Part shown: in pieces, positions 53,018-61,462 of the stretch | Layout of the letters: each line of letters opens with the position of its first letter | How positions within the stretch are numbered: the first letter of the stretch is position 1 | From: Blastococcus sp. TBT05-19 | Lineage (GTDB): Bacteria > Actinomycetota > Actinomycetes > Mycobacteriales > Geodermatophilaceae | Direction of reading: 5' to 3' | Assembly (NCBI RefSeq): GCF_003319095.1 | Contig: NZ_QOHI01000004.1 | Location: forward strand, 372,001-436,000 | Length of the DNA: 64,000 nucleotides | Position numbers and translations under genes: made by a program | The notes under the pieces: generated by a model | Databases searched by the model: none | Seen by the model: the letters and a program-made list of their open reading frames with translations, nothing else | Told to the model about the DNA's origin: nothing

Positions 53018-55873
53018 ATGAGCGCACCCGCGGCCCCTCCCTCGACGGACCAGGCGGACGCCGGCCGGGCCCTCGTCGCCGAGCTCCGGCGCGCGGGCAT
53101 CGGCGACGTCGACGACTCCGGCCTGGCCCGCGCCCTGTACTCCTCGGACGCCTCGCTGTACCGGGTGCTCCCCCGGGCCGTGGTCCGCCCGCGCTCGACC
53201 GACGAGATCGTCGCGACGCTCGAGGTGTGCCGGCGCCTCGGCGTGCCGCTGACCGCCCGGGGAGCGGGCACGTCCATCGCCGGCAACGCCGTCGGCACCG
53301 GCGTCGTCCTGGACACCAGCCGGCACCTGGCCCGCGTGCACGCGATCGACGCCGAGGCCCGGACGGCGACCATCGACCCCGGTGTCGTGCAGTCCGCCCT
53401 GCAGACCGCGGCCCGCCCGCACGGGCTGCGGTTCGGTCCCGACCCGAGCACGCACAACCGCTGCACGGTCGGCGGCATGATCGGCAACAACGCCTGCGGC
53501 TCCCGCGCCCTGGGCTACGGCCGGACGTCGGACAACGTGGTGTCCCTCGACGTGGTCACCGGCACCGGCGAGCGCCTGCGGGTGGGCGCCGGCACGAGCC
53601 CGGACGGCTCCGCCGTCCTCGGGCAGCTGCAGCGGCTGGTCGCCGGCGACCTCGCCACGCTGCGCACCGAGTTCGGCCGCTTCGGCCGCCAGGTGTCGGG
53701 CTACTCGCTGGAGCACCTGCTGCCCGAGCGCGGTTTCGACGTCGCCCGGGCGCTGGTCGGCAGCGAGGGCACGCTCGCCGTCGTCCTCGGCGCCACCGTG
53801 CGGCTGGTCACCGACGCCCCCGTGCGCGGCCTGGTCGTGCTCGGCTACCCCTCGATGGCCGAGGCCGCCGACGCCACCCCCGCCCTGCTCCCCCACGAGC
53901 CGACCGCCGTCGAGGGGCTCGACGAGCGGATCGTGCAGCGGCTCCGCGACGTGCCGGCCGCCGTCGTCCCCGACCTCCCCCGGGGGGCGGGCTGGCTGAT
54001 CGTCGAGCTGACCGGGGAGAGCGTCGCCGAGGTCGAGGCCAAGGCCCGCGGCGTCCTGGCCGACGCCGGCGCCGTCGACTCCCTGGTGGTCACCGACCCG
54101 GCGCACGCCGCCGCGATCTGGCGGATCCGCGAGGACGGCGCGGGGCTGGCCAACCGGACCTCCGACGGGCACCCGGCGCACGCCGGCTGGGAGGACGCCG
54201 CCGTCCCGGTCGAGCAGCTGGGCGCCTACCTGCGGGAGTTCGACGCCCTGCTCGACCAGCACGGCCTGCAGTGCGTCCCCTACGGCCACTTCGGCGACGG
54301 GTGCGTGCACGGGCGGATCGACTTCCCGCTCGGGGCCGGACCCGACTCCGGCCGCGGCCGCTACCGGGCGTTCGTGCAGGACGCCGCCCAGCTGGTCGCC
54401 GGTTACGGCGGGTCGCTCTCGGGCGAGCACGGCGACGGCCGCGCCCGCAGCGAGCTGCTGCCGCTCATGTACTCCCCCGCCGCGCTCTCGCTGTTCGAGC
54501 AGGTCAAGGCGGTGTTCGACCCCGACGACGTGCTCAACCCCGGCGTGCTGGTGCGCCCGGTGCCGGTGGACGACGACATCCGCATGGCTGCGGCCCCCCG
54601 GAAGCGCGAGAACCTGGCGCTGGCCTACCGGCACGACGGCGGCGACTTCTCGGCGGCCGTGCACCGGTGCACCGGTGTCGGCAAGTGCCGGGCGGACCTG
54701 CAGGCCTCCGGCGGGGTCATGTGCCCGTCGTGGCCGGCCACCCGCGAGGAGAAGGACACCACCCGCGGCCGGGCCCGGGTGCTGCAGGAGATGCTCGCCC
54801 CCGGCGGGCCGGTCACCGACTGGCGCTCGCCGGAGGTGCACGACGCCCTCGACCTCTGCCTGAGCTGCAAGGGCTGCTCGAGCGACTGCCCCACCGGCGT
54901 GGACATGGCCTCCTACAAGGCCGAGGTGCTGCACCAGTCCTACCGGCGCCGGCTCCGTCCGATGTCGCACTACACGCTCGGCCGGCTGCCCTTCTGGGCC
55001 GACCTGGCCGCGAAGGCCCCCCGCCTGGTGAACGCGGTGCTGCGCTCACGGCTGGGTGGACGGCTGGCCAAGTGGGGTGCGGGCATGGACCAGCGCCGGG
55101 AGGTGCCGCCGTTCGCGCGGCGCACGTTCCGGGACGAGTGGGCCGCCCGGCCGGCGCAGACGACCGGGGGCGCACCGGTCGCGCTGTGGGTCGACTCGTT
55201 CACCGACCACTTCGCCCCCGAGGTCGCGCACGCCGTCGCCCGCGTGCTCGAGCAGGCCGGCTACCGGGTGCAGGTGCCCGGCGCCGACACCTGCTGCGGG
55301 CTGACCTGGATCACCACCGGCCAGCTCGACACCGCCCGCGCCACGCTCGCGCACACCGTCGACACGCTGCTGCCCCTCGTCGACGCCGGCATCCCGGTGG
55401 TCGGCGTCGAGCCCTCGTGCACCGCGGCGCTGCGCGGGGAGTCGCTGGAGCTCGTGGGCGGGGAGGCCGCCGAGCGCGTCGCGCGCGGCACCCGCACCCT
55501 GGCCGAGCTGCTCGCGGACACACCCGGCTGGGAGGCGCCGTCGATGGCCGGCCTGGAGATCGTCGCCCAGCCGCACTGCCACCACGCGTCGGTGCTGGGC
55601 TGGTCGGCCGACGCCGCCCTGCTCAAGAAGGCCGGGGCGAACGTCACCCGGCTCGGTGGCTGCTGCGGGCTGGCCGGGAACTGGGGCGTGGAGAAGGGCC
55701 ACCACGACGTCTCGGTCACCATCGCGGAGCAGCAGCTGCTGCCCGCGGTGCGCGACCTCTCGCCCGACGCGGTCGTCCTGGCCGACGGTTTCTCCTGCCG
55801 CACCCAGCTCGACCAGCTCGCCGGACGGCGCGGTCTGCACCTCGCCGAGCTGCTGGCCGACCGGCTGGGCTGA
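53018..55873 (+). CDS. FAD/Fe-S D-lactate dehydrogenase-type oxidoreductase (GlcD-GlcF fusion)
   Basis: 951 residues. The FAD-binding PCMH domain (about 45-270) has VPLTARGAGTSIAGNAVGTG and STHNRCTVGGMIGNNACGS. The FAD-oxidase C domain (about 280-520) has YGHFGDGCVHGRIDF and SGEHGDGRARSELL. A ferredoxin-like part has CTGVGKC and CLSCKGCSSDCPTGVDM, followed by two CCG-type heterodisulfide-reductase-like motifs (TCCGLTW, GGCCGLAGNWG). This layout oxidises D-lactate or a related 2-hydroxy acid and passes electrons to the membrane pool. It is a single gene rather than separate lldEFG or glcDEF. The ATG at 53018 lacks an obvious ribosome site. Confidence 0.9.
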   Translation: MSAPAAPPSTDQADAGRALVAELRRAGIGDVDDSGLARALYSSDASLYRVLPRAVVRPRSTDEIVATLEVCRRLGVPLTARGAGTSIAGNAVGTGVVLDTSRHLARVHAIDAEARTATIDPGVVQSALQTAARPHGLRFGPDPSTHNRCTVGGMIGNNACGSRALGYGRTSDNVVSLDVVTGTGERLRVGAGTSPDGSAVLGQLQRLVAGDLATLRTEFGRFGRQVSGYSLEHLLPERGFDVARALVGSEGTLAVVLGATVRLVTDAPVRGLVVLGYPSMAEAADATPALLPHEPTAVEGLDERIVQRLRDVPAAVVPDLPRGAGWLIVELTGESVAEVEAKARGVLADAGAVDSLVVTDPAHAAAIWRIREDGAGLANRTSDGHPAHAGWEDAAVPVEQLGAYLREFDALLDQHGLQCVPYGHFGDGCVHGRIDFPLGAGPDSGRGRYRAFVQDAAQLVAGYGGSLSGEHGDGRARSELLPLMYSPAALSLFEQVKAVFDPDDVLNPGVLVRPVPVDDDIRMAAAPRKRENLALAYRHDGGDFSAAVHRCTGVGKCRADLQASGGVMCPSWPATREEKDTTRGRARVLQEMLAPGGPVTDWRSPEVHDALDLCLSCKGCSSDCPTGVDMASYKAEVLHQSYRRRLRPMSHYTLGRLPFWADLAAKAPRLVNAVLRSRLGGRLAKWGAGMDQRREVPPFARRTFRDEWAARPAQTTGGAPVALWVDSFTDHFAPEVAHAVARVLEQAGYRVQVPGADTCCGLTWITTGQLDTARATLAHTVDTLLPLVDAGIPVVGVEPSCTAALRGESLELVGGEAAERVARGTRTLAELLADTPGWEAPSMAGLEIVAQPHCHHASVLGWSADAALLKKAGANVTRLGGCCGLAGNWGVEKGHHDVSVTIAEQQLLPAVRDLSPDAVVLADGFSCRTQLDQLAGRRGLHLAELLADRLG

Positions 55874-55908
55874 GCGACCGGGCCTCCGCCGTCTGCGACG
55901 ATGCCGTC

Positions 55909-56394
55909 GTGGAGCTCGAGGAGACCCTGCTGCCCGGAGTCGGCGTCCGCTACGAGATGCGGTGCAGCTCCGGCCAGGTCCTGGGCATCGTCGTGCAACG
56001 CCAGGGTGGCGCGGAGATCTCCGTCTACGACCGGCGCGATCCCGACCGCGCCCTGGGCATGTTCCGGCTCAGCCCCGACGAGGCCGACGCCGTCGCCGAG
56101 GTCCTCGGCGCTCCACGGCTGACCCAGCGCTTCGCGGACCTCTCCAAGGAGGTCCCGGGCCTGGAGTCCGCCCGGCTGGGCATCGGCGCGGGCTCGCCGT
56201 TCGACGGGCGGCCGCTCGGCGACACCCGGGCTCGGACGCTCACCGGCTGCTCCATCGTCGCCCTGGTCCGCGGCGCCGAGGTGGTGCCGTCCCCCGGACC
56301 GGAGGACGTGCTGCGCGGCGGCGACGTGCTGGTGGTGATCGGATCCGGCGCCGGGCTCGCGCAGCTGGAGCGCCGGCTCTCCGACGGGGGCTAG
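55909..56394 (+). CDS. khtT: KhtT-like regulatory subunit of a K+/H+ antiporter (RCK_C domain)
   Basis: 161 residues. The N-terminal small domain MELEETLLPGVGVRYEMRCSSGQVLGIVVQRQG is typical of KhtT (the B. subtilis protein is similar in length), with a C-terminal TrkA-C/RCK_C domain from about 85 (SPFDGRPLGDTRARTLTGCSIVALVRG, VLRGGDVLVVIGSGAGLAQLERRL). It gates the antiporter encoded six bases downstream. In Bacillus, KhtT binds c-di-AMP. The GTG at 55909 is used, and no ribosome site is evident. Confidence 0.85.
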   Translation: MELEETLLPGVGVRYEMRCSSGQVLGIVVQRQGGAEISVYDRRDPDRALGMFRLSPDEADAVAEVLGAPRLTQRFADLSKEVPGLESARLGIGAGSPFDGRPLGDTRARTLTGCSIVALVRGAEVVPSPGPEDVLRGGDVLVVIGSGAGLAQLERRLSDGG

Positions 56395-56400
56395 ACCGGC

Positions 56401-57564
56401 GTGGACCACGTCGCCGCACTGCTCGTCGAGCTGGGCCTGCTGTTCGTCGGTCTGTCGGTGCTCGGCATGGTCGCCCGCCGCCTGGGCCTCTCTCCCGTCC
56501 CGTTCGTGCTCGTCGCCGCCCTCGCCGTGGGCGACGGCGGGGTGGTGCCGTTGACGACGGCGGAGCCGTTCCTCACCGCGGCCGCCGAGATCGGCGTGGT
56601 GCTCCTGCTCCTCACGCTCGGCCTGGAGTTCTCCGCCACGGAGCTGTTCAGCTCCTTCCGCCGGCACGCGCCCTCCGGCCTGGTCGACCTGGTGCTGAAC
56701 GCGCCACCGGGCTTCGTCGCCGGCCTGCTCCTCGGACTGCCCTGGCAGGGGGCCCTGGCGCTGGCCGGCGTCACCTGGATCTCCTCGTCGGGGATCGTCG
56801 CCCGCCTGCTCGGCGACCTCGGCCGGCTGGCCAACCGCGAGACCCCGGCCGTGCTCGCCGTGCTGGTGCTCGAGGACCTCGCGATGGCGCTGTTCCTGCC
56901 GCTGCTCGTCGTCGCCCTCGCCGGGCAGGGGCCGGCGGCGGCGGTCGCCGGCGTCGCCCTGGCCGTCGGGGCCGTCGTCCTGGTGCTGGCGGCCGCGCAG
57001 CGGCACGGTCACCGGCTCGGCCGGCTGCTCAGCCACGACGACGACGAGCAGGTGCTGCTGCGCCTGGTCGGGCTGACGCTCCTGGTCGCGGGCGCCGCGC
57101 AGGCCATGGGGGCCTCGGCGGCGGTCGGCGCGTTCCTGGTCGGCCTGGCGCTGCCGGCCTCCTTCGCCGAGCGCGCCCGGGCGATCCTCGGCCCGCTGCG
57201 CGACCTGTTCGCCGCGCTGTTCTTCGTCGCGTTCGGCTTCGCCACCGACCCGGGCGCGATCCTGCCGGTCCTGCCGGCCGCGCTGGCCCTGGCCGTGGTC
57301 ACCGCCGCCACGAAGATGGGCACCGGCTGGTTCGCCGCCCGGCGCGACGGCATCGCCGTCCCGGGACGGCTGCGCGCCGGTACGGCGCTGATCGCCCGCG
57401 GCGAGTTCTCCATCGTCATCGCCGGGCTCGCGGTCACCGCGGGGCTGGCCGAGGTCGGCCCGATCGCCACCGGCTACGTGCTGGTGCTGGCAGTGGCCGG
57501 ACCGGTGCTCACGCGCTTCGCCGAGCCCGCCGGGCTGCGGCGGCAGGCGTTCGCGCCCACCTGA
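56401..57564 (+). CDS. khtU: CPA2-family cation/proton antiporter (KhtU-like)
   Basis: 387 residues with 12-13 helices. Family blocks are FVGLSVLGMVARRLGLSPVPFVLVAALAVGDGG, EIGVVLLLLTLGLEFSA, the unwound-helix region GVTWISSSGIVARLLGDLGR and LAVLVLEDLAMALFLPLLVV, where the Glu-Asp pair LEDLA corresponds to the ion-binding acidic residue. It ends soon after the last helix, with no RCK domain fused, so it relies on the separate KhtT. It exports K+ (or NH4+) in exchange for H+. Confidence 0.88.
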   Translation: MDHVAALLVELGLLFVGLSVLGMVARRLGLSPVPFVLVAALAVGDGGVVPLTTAEPFLTAAAEIGVVLLLLTLGLEFSATELFSSFRRHAPSGLVDLVLNAPPGFVAGLLLGLPWQGALALAGVTWISSSGIVARLLGDLGRLANRETPAVLAVLVLEDLAMALFLPLLVVALAGQGPAAAVAGVALAVGAVVLVLAAAQRHGHRLGRLLSHDDDEQVLLRLVGLTLLVAGAAQAMGASAAVGAFLVGLALPASFAERARAILGPLRDLFAALFFVAFGFATDPGAILPVLPAALALAVVTAATKMGTGWFAARRDGIAVPGRLRAGTALIARGEFSIVIAGLAVTAGLAEVGPIATGYVLVLAVAGPVLTRFAEPAGLRRQAFAPT

Positions 57565-57584
57565 CCCTCAGGTCGAGGGTCAGG
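57560..57584. terminator. Bidirectional terminator spanning two convergent stop codons
   Basis: CCTGACCCTC and GAGGGTCAGG pair perfectly over ten bases around AGGTC. The stop TGA of khtU and the stop of the opposing SGNH gene are both within the arms, a palindromic arrangement like that at 31689-31716. Confidence 0.75.
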
Positions 57585-58209
57585 CCGCGGCGTCGTCCCG
57601 GCGCGCCCGGGCGGCGGCGAGCACGTGCGGGCCGAGCGCACGGGCGATCCGCGCGTAGCCGGCCGAGGACGGGTGGAACCGGTCGGCGGAGAAGAGCGCA
57701 GGGTCCGCGACGAAGGCACCGGCCAGGTCGGCCACGACCGACGCGACCGTGGCACCGGCGCCCTCGGCGACCCGCGTCTGGCCGCTCTGCAGGACCGAGC
57801 AGGCGCCCCGCACCAGCGGGCGGAGCGCCGGCGGCACGAACGGCACCATCGACATGTCCGGTGCCGGGACGACGACGACGGCGCTGCCGGCGGCGCGCAG
57901 TGCGGTGACCGCAGCCCCGAGCGCGGCAGTCGCCTGCGGGGCGGGCACGAAGCGGGCCAGGTCGTTGGCCCCGATCACGACGAGCGCGAGGTCGGGCTCG
58001 AGCGGCAGCGCGCGGCGCACCTGCGCGGCCAGGTCCGCCGAGACGGCTCCGGGGACGGCCAGGACGTGCAGGTCGACGTCGAACCCGTCGGCGGTGAGCT
58101 CGGCGGCGAGACGGCGGCCGAGGGTGTCCTCGGCGCGCGCGGCACCGGTGCCGAAGGCGATCGAGTCGCCGAGGACGAGCAGTCGGAGCGGAGAAGCAGC
58201 AGGGGCCAC
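57580..58209 (-). CDS. SGNH/GDSL-family hydrolase
   Basis: 209 residues. Block I is LLVLGDSIAFGTG (nucleophile Ser in GDS), block II Gly is in LAVPGAVSADLAAQ, block III is VVIGANDLARF, and block V is SADRFHPSSAGYARIA (Asp and His of the triad). There is no signal peptide, so it is probably a cytoplasmic esterase or lipase of unknown substrate. The GTG at 58209 is the only likely start, but it lies in the 3' arm of a perfect 14-bp hairpin and has no ribosome site. Confidence 0.83.
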   Translation of the reverse strand: MAPAASPLRLLVLGDSIAFGTGAARAEDTLGRRLAAELTADGFDVDLHVLAVPGAVSADLAAQVRRALPLEPDLALVVIGANDLARFVPAPQATAALGAAVTALRAAGSAVVVVPAPDMSMVPFVPPALRPLVRGACSVLQSGQTRVAEGAGATVASVVADLAGAFVADPALFSADRFHPSSAGYARIARALGPHVLAAARARRDDAAA

Positions 58210-58236
58210 GACCGGATCAACGCCGGTCGTGGCCCC
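58202..58236 (-). terminator. 14-bp hairpin overlapping the SGNH start codon
   Basis: Arms 58202-58215 and 58223-58236 (GGGGCCACGACCGG and its exact complement) pair perfectly with a seven-base loop. It follows the enoyl-CoA hydratase gene on the same strand by about 100 bases and includes the GTG (58207-58209) of the SGNH gene. It may end the upstream transcript or hide the start. Confidence 0.6.
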
Positions 58237-58338
58237 CCTATGCCGCCGCAGGTCAGTGCAGCGACACCCCCGCGGCGCCCTGCTCCTCGGCCAGACGCTG
58301 GGCGCCCGACGTCGTCTCGAGCGACCCCCCACAACGGA

Positions 58339-59106
58339 TCAGCGGCCGCGCCACACCGGGTCCCGGCGCTCGGCGAACGCCGTCGAGCCCTCGCGAGCGT
58401 CCTCGGAGGAGAACACCGGCCGCACGATCTCGTCCTGGCGGTCCCACTGCTCCTCCGGCGACCACGCGGGGGAGGCCAGCACGACCTGCTTGGTCGCCGC
58501 AACGGCGAGCGGCCCGTTCGCCGCGATCCGCCCGGCCAGCGACACGGCCGCGTCCAGCGCCGTCCCGTCCTCGACCACCTGGTTCACCAGGCCGACCGCC
58601 GCCGCCCGCTCGGCGTCGATCGGGTCGCCGGTGAGCAGCAGCTCGAGCGCCACCGCCCGCGGTATCCGCTGCGGCAGCAGCAGCGCCGCTCCCCCGGCGG
58701 CGACCAGGGAGCGCTTCACCTCCGGGACGCCGAACCGCGCACCGCGCCCGGCGACGACGAGGTCGCAGGCGAGCACCAGCTCGAACCCGCCGGCGAGCGC
58801 GCCGCCCTCGACCGCGGCGATCAGGGGCTTGCGCGGTGGGGTCTTCGTGATGCCGCACAGCCCACGACCCTCGATGGCCGGCGTCTCGCCGCGCAGGAAC
58901 GCCTTGAGGTCCATCCCCGCGGAGAAGAAGCCCCCGGCGCCGGTCAGGACGCCGGCGCGCAGGTCGTCGGAGGCGTCCAGCTCGTCGACGGCGGCCGCGA
59001 CGTCCCGGGCGACGGCGGCGTCCAGGGCGTTCTTCGCGTGCGGCCGGTTGATCGTGACGACCTGCACCGCACCGCGGCGCTCGACGAGGACTGGCTGCTC
59101 GGACAC
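58339..59106 (-). CDS. Enoyl-CoA hydratase/isomerase family protein
   Basis: 255-residue crotonase-fold protein. The oxyanion-hole regions are ITINRPHAKNALD with GGFFSAGMDLKAFLRGE, and AAVEGGALAGGFELVLACDLVVA. The first catalytic Glu position of hydratases reads Ala-Leu in GGALAGGF, while the second region (FGVPEVKRSLVAAGG) keeps Glu, a mix common in EchA paralogues of unclear activity. It starts MSEQPVLVERRGAVQVV. It lies downstream of fabG on the same strand with a strong hairpin between them. Confidence 0.87.
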   Translation of the reverse strand: MSEQPVLVERRGAVQVVTINRPHAKNALDAAVARDVAAAVDELDASDDLRAGVLTGAGGFFSAGMDLKAFLRGETPAIEGRGLCGITKTPPRKPLIAAVEGGALAGGFELVLACDLVVAGRGARFGVPEVKRSLVAAGGAALLLPQRIPRAVALELLLTGDPIDAERAAAVGLVNQVVEDGTALDAAVSLAGRIAANGPLAVAATKQVVLASPAWSPEEQWDRQDEIVRPVFSSEDAREGSTAFAERRDPVWRGR

Positions 59107-59134
59107 GGGACCTCCGGGGTCGGGAAAGGCGCGA

Positions 59135-59162
59135 GGCCGGGCAGCCTAGTGGCTGCCCGGCC
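59135..59162 (-). terminator. Hairpin terminator after fabG
   Basis: GGCCGGGCAGCC (59135-59146) and GGCTGCCCGGCC (59151-59162) pair perfectly over 12 bases with a four-base loop (TAGT), 23 bases after the fabG stop and 28 before the enoyl-CoA hydratase start. Confidence 0.8.
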
Positions 59163-59185
59163 CCGTGACGTGCTGGAACCGATGG

Positions 59186-59962
59186 TTACGCCTTGGGGCC
59201 ACCGGCGGCGTAGACGACCTGGCCGGAGATGAAGCCGGCGCCCTCGCTGACGAAGAACGACACCAGGTGCGCGATGTCCTCGGGCTGGCCGACACGGGCC
59301 ACCGGGATCATCGAGGCGGCGCCCTTGATGAAGTCGTCGAAGGGGATGCCCATGCGGTCGGCCGTGGCCTTGGTCATCTCGGTCTGGATGAAGCCCGGGG
59401 CGATCGCGTTGGCGGTCACGCCGAACTTGCCCAGCTCGATGGCGAGGGTCTTGGTGAAGCCCTGGAGACCGGCCTTCGCGGTGGAGTAGTTGGCCTGGCC
59501 GCGGTTGCCCAGCGCCGAGGTCGACGACAGGTTCACGATCCGGCCGAACTTCTGGTCGATCATGTGCTTCTGGGCGGCACGGGTCATGAGGAAGGCACCG
59601 CGCAGGTGCACGTTCATGACGATGTCCCAGTCGGAGTCCGACATCTTGAACAGCATGTTGTCGCGGAGCACACCGGCGTTGTTGACCAGCACGGTGGGCG
59701 CGCCCAGCTCGGTGGCGATGCGCTCGACGGCCGCCTCGACGGCGGCGGAGTCGCTGACGTCGGCCCCGACGGCCAGCGCCTTGCCGCCCGCGGACTCGAT
59801 CGCCTCGACGGTCGCCTTGGCGGCGCCCTCGTCCAGGTCGAGGACCGCGACGGCGAAGCCGTCCTGGGCCAGCCGGATGGCGGTCGCCGCGCCGATGCCC
59901 CGGGCCGCGCCGGTCACGATGGCCACGCGGGACGGTGCCCCCGTGGTGCCTGCCTCGCTCAT
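59186..59962 (-). CDS. fabG: 3-oxoacyl-ACP reductase-like SDR (FabG type)
   Basis: 258 residues. TGAARGIG is at 17-24, Asp42 after beta-2 (LDLDE), NNAG at 94-97, and the catalytic Ser147/Tyr159/Lys163 are in NLSSTSALGNRGQANYSTAK. The C-terminus ends GFISGQVVYAAGGPKA, the usual FabG/PhaB end. It would reduce 3-oxoacyl-ACP or -CoA. There is no acyl carrier or synthase gene nearby, so it is probably one of several FabG paralogues. It is flanked on both sides by hairpins, so it is monocistronic. Confidence 0.88.
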   Translation of the reverse strand: MSEAGTTGAPSRVAIVTGAARGIGAATAIRLAQDGFAVAVLDLDEGAAKATVEAIESAGGKALAVGADVSDSAAVEAAVERIATELGAPTVLVNNAGVLRDNMLFKMSDSDWDIVMNVHLRGAFLMTRAAQKHMIDQKFGRIVNLSSTSALGNRGQANYSTAKAGLQGFTKTLAIELGKFGVTANAIAPGFIQTEMTKATADRMGIPFDDFIKGAASMIPVARVGQPEDIAHLVSFFVSEGAGFISGQVVYAAGGPKA

Positions 59963-59990
59963 GAGATCCCCTTCAGGTCGGATGCCGGCG

Positions 59991-60009
59991 GCACCGGGGA
60001 CCCCGGTGC
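59991..60009 (-). terminator. Hairpin between the AI-2E gene and fabG
   Basis: GCACCGGG (59991-59998) and CCCGGTGC (60002-60009) pair perfectly over eight bases with a three-base loop. It lies in the spacer upstream of fabG and about 95 bases after the AI-2E family stop, so it is a possible terminator of the latter or a leader structure of the former. Confidence 0.4.
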
Positions 60010-60102
60010 GCGGCGAGCTGCGACCGACACGTTACGGCCGCCGGTTGCGGCACCCGTCACAAGGTCGGGCAGGGCTCCCGCACGGGCACACCGGTGGAGC
60101 GG

Positions 60103-61398
60103 TCAGTCCTTCTCCGCGACGGCGCCCACGGGCTCGACCTCGGTCCCGGCCGACCGGCGGTGCGGGTGGTGGTGCAGCCGCCGCATCGAGGCCAGCGTCG
60201 CGTGCCGCACGTCCATCCGGCGGCGGGCGCGCTCCGTCCGCGGGGCCCGGGGTTCCTCGCGCAGCAGCGCGTCGAGCCAGTGCCCGCGCGGATCGACGTC
60301 CACCAGCAGTGCCTTGACCAGCAGCGTGAGCGGGATGGCGAGGAGCGCGCCGAGAGCGCCGAGCACCCAGCTCCAGAACAGCAGCGCGATGAACGTGACC
60401 GTCATCGACAGGCCGACCGAGTCGCCCACGAAGCGCGGCTGGACCAGCGTCTGGACGACGAAGTTCAGCAGCGAGTAGACGACCAGGATCGCCACGAAGT
60501 CGCCCCACCCGCCCGCGAGCAGCCCGAGCACGGCGGGGGGCGCCACGCCCAGCACGAAGCCGATGTTCGGCACGTAGTTGGTGATGAAGGCCAGCAGCCC
60601 CCACAGCGGCGCGGCCGGCACGTCGAGCCACACCAGCGCGAGGGTGTCGCCCACGGCCACGATCGCGCCGAACACCGTGCTGACCAGCAGGTAGCTGCGG
60701 GTGCCGCGGGTGAACAGCGTGAGGGCCACCGGCAGGTGCGGCCGCTCGGAGGCGACCAGCTGCATCCGCCGGCTGAAGCCGCCAGACTCGATGGCCATGA
60801 ACACCAGCGCCGACAGCAGCAGGACCAGCGTGGAGGCCGCGCTGGTCAGGCGGGCGAGCAGATCGGTGGCCAGCCCGACCAGCGAGCCGTAGTCGATCTG
60901 CCGCACCAGGTCCGACACCTGACCGGAGACGATGCCCCGGTTGTTGAGGTCGGCGACGACGTCGTTGATGAGCACCTGGGCCTGGCCGGCGTAGTCGGGC
61001 AGCAGCGCGGCGAACTGGGCCACCGAGACGACCAGCAGCGCGACGAAGCCGAGCAGCACCGCCCACACCAGCAGGAGCAGCACGGTGGTGGCGAGCCACC
61101 GGGGCGCCCCGAGCCGCCGCAGCCAGCTCTGCACCGGAGCCAGCGCGATGACCACGACCAGCGCCATGAACACCGGGGCGACCAGCCAGGCCACCGCCTG
61201 CAGGCCGGCGATCGCGATCGCGGCGGCCGCGACGCCGCCGACGAGGAGCAGCCACCGGGGCAGGCCGGGCGCGGTGATCTCGGCCGGCGCGGGATCGGCG
61301 GCCGGCACGACGTCCTCGATCGCGACGTCGTCCTGCTCGCCGCCCCGGGTCGCCAGTGCGCGTGGACCCGTGGCGGGCAGATCGCGTGCTGCTGCCAT
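60103..61398 (-). CDS. AI-2E family (TqsA/PerM-like) membrane transporter
   Basis: 431 residues. A polar N-terminus of about 45 residues is followed by about eight helices: GLPRWLLLVGGVAAAAIAIAGLQAVAWLVAPVFMALVVVIAL at the start, with the family end block AFITNYVPNIGFVLGVAPPAVLGLL, VVYSLLNFVVQTLVQPRFVGDSVGLSMTVTFIALLFWSWVLGALGALLAIPLTLLVKALLVD. A His/Arg-rich tail (SMRRLHHHPHRRS) follows. The family name does not prove signal export; members also move ions. The gene stands alone. Confidence 0.87.
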   Translation of the reverse strand: MAAARDLPATGPRALATRGGEQDDVAIEDVVPAADPAPAEITAPGLPRWLLLVGGVAAAAIAIAGLQAVAWLVAPVFMALVVVIALAPVQSWLRRLGAPRWLATTVLLLLVWAVLLGFVALLVVSVAQFAALLPDYAGQAQVLINDVVADLNNRGIVSGQVSDLVRQIDYGSLVGLATDLLARLTSAASTLVLLLSALVFMAIESGGFSRRMQLVASERPHLPVALTLFTRGTRSYLLVSTVFGAIVAVGDTLALVWLDVPAAPLWGLLAFITNYVPNIGFVLGVAPPAVLGLLAGGWGDFVAILVVYSLLNFVVQTLVQPRFVGDSVGLSMTVTFIALLFWSWVLGALGALLAIPLTLLVKALLVDVDPRGHWLDALLREEPRAPRTERARRRMDVRHATLASMRRLHHHPHRRSAGTEVEPVGAVAEKD

Positions 61399-61462
61399 GC
61401 CGCCCCTCCCCCCTCGGTGCGCCGATCCTCCCCCAGATCGCCTCGCGGCGACGGGAGCGACG

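Noticed and set aside
60103-61398. Quorum-sensing autoinducer-2 exporter
   Set aside because: Only family membership supports it; no luxS or Lsr genes are present and family members also move ions.
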